DNA of 46,177 nucleotides from Oceanicola sp. 22II-s10i. Lineage in GTDB: Bacteria; Pseudomonadota; Alphaproteobacteria; Rhodobacterales; Rhodobacteraceae. The notes beneath the pieces are model-generated. The model was given only the letters and a program-made list of their open reading frames with translations. It had not been told where the DNA came from and searched no databases. A program made the translations under genes and the position numbers. Below are positions 43,144 to 46,177 of this stretch, one piece after another. The DNA lies in the NCBI RefSeq assembly GCF_002210105.1, contig NZ_AQQU01000017.1, positions 1-46,177 of the forward strand, given 5' to 3'. Numbering within the stretch: the first letter of the stretch is position 1; each line of letters opens with the position of its first letter.

Positions 43144-44841
43144 TCAGCTCCCCCGCCAGATGCGCAGATAGGTGGTCTGCCCGCCCTCTATTCGCACCGA
43201 TCTGTCGGGAACGATCGCCACATGCAGCCGGTCCCCGTCCCGGACATCAATAACCTGCCTTAGAGAGTCTTGACCCTCCGCGGTCCATTCCACCGGCTTT
43301 CGGGCAGGGCGGCCCGGTGACGAGAGCACGATCCGCAGCACATGCTTCACCCCGGGGCCAAGCCCGACTCCCGTCTCGACCAGATAGCGTCCCGGTACGC
43401 TGCAAACCCAGGCGCCGCTCCGGATATCGAACTCTGACTTCGTGTCCTTCTGCACCGCGTCGAAACGCACCGGCGTCTCCACGCCTTCAGGGATCGGCCC
43501 GGCATCTGCCGACCTGAACACCTCCAGGTCGGTCGAAACCGTCTCGAACACGCGGCATCCCGCATGAACATTGCCGTAATTCGTGAGCCGCGCGTCACGG
43601 AGACGCGAAATTCCCTCGACGAGATTATCGGCAAGGCCTTCGCCCGCGGCAATCACGATGTTCTTGGCCTGGCCCGGTTCGGCGAGCAGCCCAAGTACCC
43701 GATTGTCACGACAGCCCCCCCGGCTGCCTTCGAACCGGACGCAGGCTGTCCCGTAACTCGCACTGGACCGCCCGTCCGGGTCGAGCCCGCGGCTGGTCAC
43801 GTCACTGACAACGTTGTGCGAGGTTTCTCCAGAGACGGTTCCCGCGAAGATGAGGGTCTGAAAGAACTCATCACGCCCCCAAATACCCTCAAACGTGTTG
43901 AATTGAGCCCCGTGAACGAGCTTCAGCGTGGTGACGACCTGTTCGCCCCGGAAATTCCCCCCTGTGGCCCGCGTGCCGAAATGATCGACGACCTCGCCCA
44001 GGTTGTAGCCCGAGATATCCGTGATCCGGTGGCCGACACCGCGGGAATTCACCACATCCGACTGGTACACCCCCACGGCGGACAGCGCCGCGCCGCTCTG
44101 GTAGAGATCCCTGCCCGAGATCGCGTGGATGGACAGGCCTTCGGACGAAATGCCCTTCCGCCTCATCTCGTCCACGTCGAGCACGGTGATCTGCGCGTTC
44201 TTGCGGGTGATGGACCCGCCGAAATCACTTGAATAGTGACTGTTTCTGGCCGTCACATGGCGGATCGTCCCGCCCTTCAGGGTGCCGGTGCGGATCATGA
44301 TGAACAGGCGGCCCTCGAAATCGATGCCCTCGATCAGCGGACGCGCGCTGTTGAAGACCCGGATCCCGTCGCAGACCTGTCCATCCGCGAGGTCCGAGCG
44401 CACCCGGAAATTCCGCAGCACCAGGCCCTCGGCCGGGCGGGCCGGGTCTGGGCCGCCGCTGGCGTCGATCATCAGCGCCCCTGCGGCGGCGCGGTCGGCG
44501 GTGATGTCGGTGGTGTACATCCGCGGCAGCAGCGTCGCCCCGTTGCCCTCGAGGCCGGTCCCCTCGGGCAGTTTCAGCATGGCACCGAGGGCATAATCCA
44601 CGCCCGGCCGCAGGTGCAGCGCCTCGCCACTGCCCGCCAGCGCGTCCAGACCGCGCTGGAGCGTCGCGGACATGTCGGTCAGGCCCGGCCGGTGGTTGGT
44701 GCCGAAATCCTCGGCGAAGAGCGGCCCGCGGGCCCTGAGCAGGCCTGGCGCGGCAAACGCGGCGCCGGCCATCAGGCCAAGGACTCCCCTGCGGCTGAGT
44801 CTGGCCTTCGGTCCCGTCACGGCCTGTCCGGTATGGATCAT
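43144..44841 (-). CDS. Tat-exported right-handed beta-helix protein
   Basis: Length 565 residues. The N-terminus RLSRRGVLGLMAGAAFAAPG (14-33) is a twin-arginine signal. GVDYALGAMLKLPEGTGLEGNGA (split motif) is the entry seen in pectate-lyase-like beta-helix proteins, followed by many short strands with LVLRNF, GIDFEG, LKGGTIRHVTARNS and HNVVSDVTSRGL. The last ~110 residues (FDIRSGAWVCSVPGRYLVETGVGLG) look like a C1q/TNF-type jelly-roll domain. It could be a polysaccharide lyase, epimerase or glycan-binding protein; the catalytic residues cannot be assigned by eye. Confidence 0.75.
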   Translation of the reverse strand: MIHTGQAVTGPKARLSRRGVLGLMAGAAFAAPGLLRARGPLFAEDFGTNHRPGLTDMSATLQRGLDALAGSGEALHLRPGVDYALGAMLKLPEGTGLEGNGATLLPRMYTTDITADRAAAGALMIDASGGPDPARPAEGLVLRNFRVRSDLADGQVCDGIRVFNSARPLIEGIDFEGRLFIMIRTGTLKGGTIRHVTARNSHYSSDFGGSITRKNAQITVLDVDEMRRKGISSEGLSIHAISGRDLYQSGAALSAVGVYQSDVVNSRGVGHRITDISGYNLGEVVDHFGTRATGGNFRGEQVVTTLKLVHGAQFNTFEGIWGRDEFFQTLIFAGTVSGETSHNVVSDVTSRGLDPDGRSSASYGTACVRFEGSRGGCRDNRVLGLLAEPGQAKNIVIAAGEGLADNLVEGISRLRDARLTNYGNVHAGCRVFETVSTDLEVFRSADAGPIPEGVETPVRFDAVQKDTKSEFDIRSGAWVCSVPGRYLVETGVGLGPGVKHVLRIVLSSPGRPARKPVEWTAEGQDSLRQVIDVRDGDRLHVAIVPDRSVRIEGGQTTYLRIWRGS

Positions 44842-45018
44842 TCCCCGTCTCGCTTCCTGCCGAAATTCCGGCCGTCTGTCTCGCCACCTTCACGCACGGC
44901 CGCGCCCGGCTCTAGGTCGATATGCGCATATCCGGCCGGCCCTGTCGGCTTGATTCAGATCAACGTGTTGCAGCGCAGACTCTGCGAACCTTCCCGCATC
45001 ATTTGCAGGGAGCCCTTC

Positions 45019-45762
45019 ATGCTGAACGTTTTCATAGGATACGACCCGCGCGAGGCCATTGCCTATCACGTCTGCGCCAACAGTCTCATCCGGCACGCGA
45101 CGCAGCCGCTCGCGATCTCGCCGCTCGCGCTGAAGAACCTCGGCGCCTATGCCGAAACCCATACCGACGGCTCGAACCAGTTCATCTACAGCCGGTTCCT
45201 CGTGCCGCACCTGATGGGCTACAAGGGCTGGGCGCTGTTCGTGGACGGGGACATGCTGCTGCGCGACGATGTCGCCAAGCTGTTCGCCCTGTGCGACGAC
45301 TCCAAGGCCGTGATGTGCGTGCACCACGACTACAAGACCAAGCGCGAGGTGAAGTACCTCGGGGCGCAGAACCAGAACTATCCCCGCAAGAACTGGTCGA
45401 GCGTCGTGCTGTGGAACTGCGGCCACCCGTCGAACGCCGGTGTCACGCCCGAGTTCGTCATGAACAGCACCGGCGCGCAGCTGCACCGGTTCACCTGGCT
45501 CAGGGACGACGAGATCGGCGAGTTGCCGAAGGTGTGGAACTGGCTGCCGGACGAATTCGGCGAGAACCGCCAGGCCAAGCTGCTGCACTGGACGCTGGGC
45601 ACGCCGTGCTTCCACGAATTCGCCCATGTCCCGATGGCCGAGGAATGGCACCGCGAGAAGCTGCTGACCGATTACAGCCTGCAGCGCGTGGTGGACGGCC
45701 CCTTCGAGGGCGAGGCGGGCTATACGGACCCGGCGGAGATGGTGCCCGAACCGGCGGAATGA
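45019..45762 (+). CDS. Glycosyltransferase, family 8-like
   Basis: The 247-residue protein starts at the ATG at 45019 (AGGGAG 7 bases upstream); an open frame extending left is a shadow of the - strand gene. NVFIGYDPREAIAYHVCANS (3-22, split), FVDGDML (74-80, DxD) and YPRKNWSSVVLWN are followed by WNWLPDEFG. It is paralogous to the protein at 16114. Last gene of the locus, followed by a perfect terminator hairpin. Confidence 0.8.
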   Translation: MLNVFIGYDPREAIAYHVCANSLIRHATQPLAISPLALKNLGAYAETHTDGSNQFIYSRFLVPHLMGYKGWALFVDGDMLLRDDVAKLFALCDDSKAVMCVHHDYKTKREVKYLGAQNQNYPRKNWSSVVLWNCGHPSNAGVTPEFVMNSTGAQLHRFTWLRDDEIGELPKVWNWLPDEFGENRQAKLLHWTLGTPCFHEFAHVPMAEEWHREKLLTDYSLQRVVDGPFEGEAGYTDPAEMVPEPAE

Positions 45763-45800
45763 CGGTCGCCGGGCACCCGATGGGGTGTCCGGTGGGCGGT

Positions 45801-45833
45801 AAAGGCCAAGCATCGGGCGATGCTTGGCCTTTT
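45801..45833 (+). terminator. Rho-independent terminator
   Basis: AAAGGCCAAGCATC (45801-45814) pairs perfectly over 14 bases with GATGCTTGGCCTTT (45819-45832) around the loop GGGC, and the run ends in TTTT (45830-45833). It lies 38 bases after the stop of the glycosyltransferase at 45019 and marks the end of the locus. The A-tract on the left arm means it could also work on the - strand. Confidence 0.85.
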
Positions 45834-45982
45834 GCAGCTTCGCCCAGAGCACATGAGCTATCTCGCGACGCTCGTTCAGCGTCCGACCCACGGAAGGGCG
45901 CTTCATCATATCATATTGAATTACATGGTTATTTTATCCGTTTATGTATTTCGGGATGGAACTTGCCCGGATGACGATTCCT

Positions 45983-46037
45983 GTTGCAATCGAGTAGAAA
46001 TATCGCCGGTTCTGCAGAGTGGACGTGTCACTCCGGG
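45983..46037. repeat. 54-base direct repeat, copy 1 (possible IS end)
   Basis: The copy begins GTTGCAATCGAGTAGAAAT and ends in GTGTCACTCCGGG. It matches 46124-46177 at most positions and holds two sub-copies of an AGTAGAAATGTC-like unit. Confidence 0.6.
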
Positions 46038-46123
46038 TGCTGTCGCAAGCGCAGCCGGGCAGGGCACAGGCCGCTTCCGCTTCTGTTCAGGGGCGACACT
46101 CTAGCTTTGCGGCTGCATATCGT

Positions 46124-46177
46124 GTTGCAACCAAGTAGAAATGTCACCCGGTCTGCAAAGTAGAAATGTCCCACCTG
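46124..46177. repeat. 54-base direct repeat, copy 2 (reaches window edge)
   Basis: The copy begins GTTGCAACCAAGTAGAAATG. It contains AGTAGAAATGTC twice, 26 bases apart. Several short repeats like this at one end are typical of multi-site transposase-binding ends, as in IS21- or IS481-like elements; the family cannot be fixed without the transposase gene. Confidence 0.6.

Larger units (their letters stand above)
45834..46177. other. Gene-free end region with AT-rich stretch and repeats
   Basis: No convincing gene is seen in these 344 bases. Bases about 45900-45950 are much more AT-rich than the rest of the window. The last 195 bases hold two copies of a 54-base repeat. The region looks like the junction with a mobile element that lies mostly to the right of the window. 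Confidence 0.5.

Noticed and set aside
45820..46104. A 94-codon open frame after the last gene
   Set aside because: It begins inside the terminator hairpin, crosses an AT-rich stretch and a repeat, and has no coding character.
45983..46177. CRISPR array
   Set aside because: Only two repeat copies, imperfect and with internal sub-repeats; spacing and repeat length do not fit, and no cas gene is present.

Overview
The window looks like a chromosomal or chromid segment of a GC-rich alphaproteobacterium, most likely of the Rhodobacterales (Rhodobacteraceae/Roseobacter type). Reasons: strong GC bias at third codon positions, GTG and TTG starts, a DUF2793 protein typical of Rhodobacterales gene transfer agent fibres, and the style of the Kdo and rhamnose genes. 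Genus and species cannot be told from the sequence alone. Almost the whole window is one surface-glycan locus of about 45 kb.

Left part (1-8481, all + strand): a tandem array of secreted fibre-like proteins (the 3' end of one copy, then two complete copies) whose last ~70 codons are nearly the same in each. A small secreted protein lies between the two complete copies. A sulfotransferase (TTG start inside the last fibre gene) and a SAM methyltransferase follow in overlapping reading frames. After them comes a 1035-residue fusion of an 8-10 TM permease with FG-GAP/VCBS repeats and an ASPIC/UnbV domain.

Middle part (8519-30383, all - strand): sulfotransferase-like genes (six here, seven in the window) mixed with a GSCFA protein and an SGNH-like protein, a dTDP-rhamnose 4-epimerase-like enzyme, a family 8-like glycosyltransferase, a methyltransferase fused to a long coiled coil, four large glycosyltransferase-type proteins, and a tightly overlapping kdsD-kdsB-kdsA set that makes CMP-Kdo precursors. 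One sulfotransferase (9621-10415) has clearly lower GC than its neighbours. Two others (18845 and 19535) are recent duplicates.

Right part (30674-46177, mostly + strand): a DUF2793 fibre-like gene, the complete dTDP-L-rhamnose operon rfbBDCA, a GT2 glycosyltransferase, an unrecognised protein on the - strand, two GT-B-type proteins, an AlgJ/AlgX-like acetyltransferase candidate, ugd (UDP-glucuronate), a Tat-exported beta-helix protein on the - strand, and a second family 8-like glycosyltransferase followed by a perfect terminator hairpin. The last 200 bases hold direct repeats that look like an insertion-sequence end.

Taken together, the genes could supply dTDP-L-rhamnose (perhaps dTDP-6-deoxy-L-talose), UDP-glucuronate and CMP-Kdo. 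They could join these sugars with about eight glycosyltransferases and decorate the product with sulfate, methyl and acyl groups. That is a sulfated acidic capsule or exopolysaccharide. No export or polymerisation genes (Wza/Wzc/Wzx/Wzy or Kps transport) and no PAPS-synthesis genes are in the window, so they must lie elsewhere.
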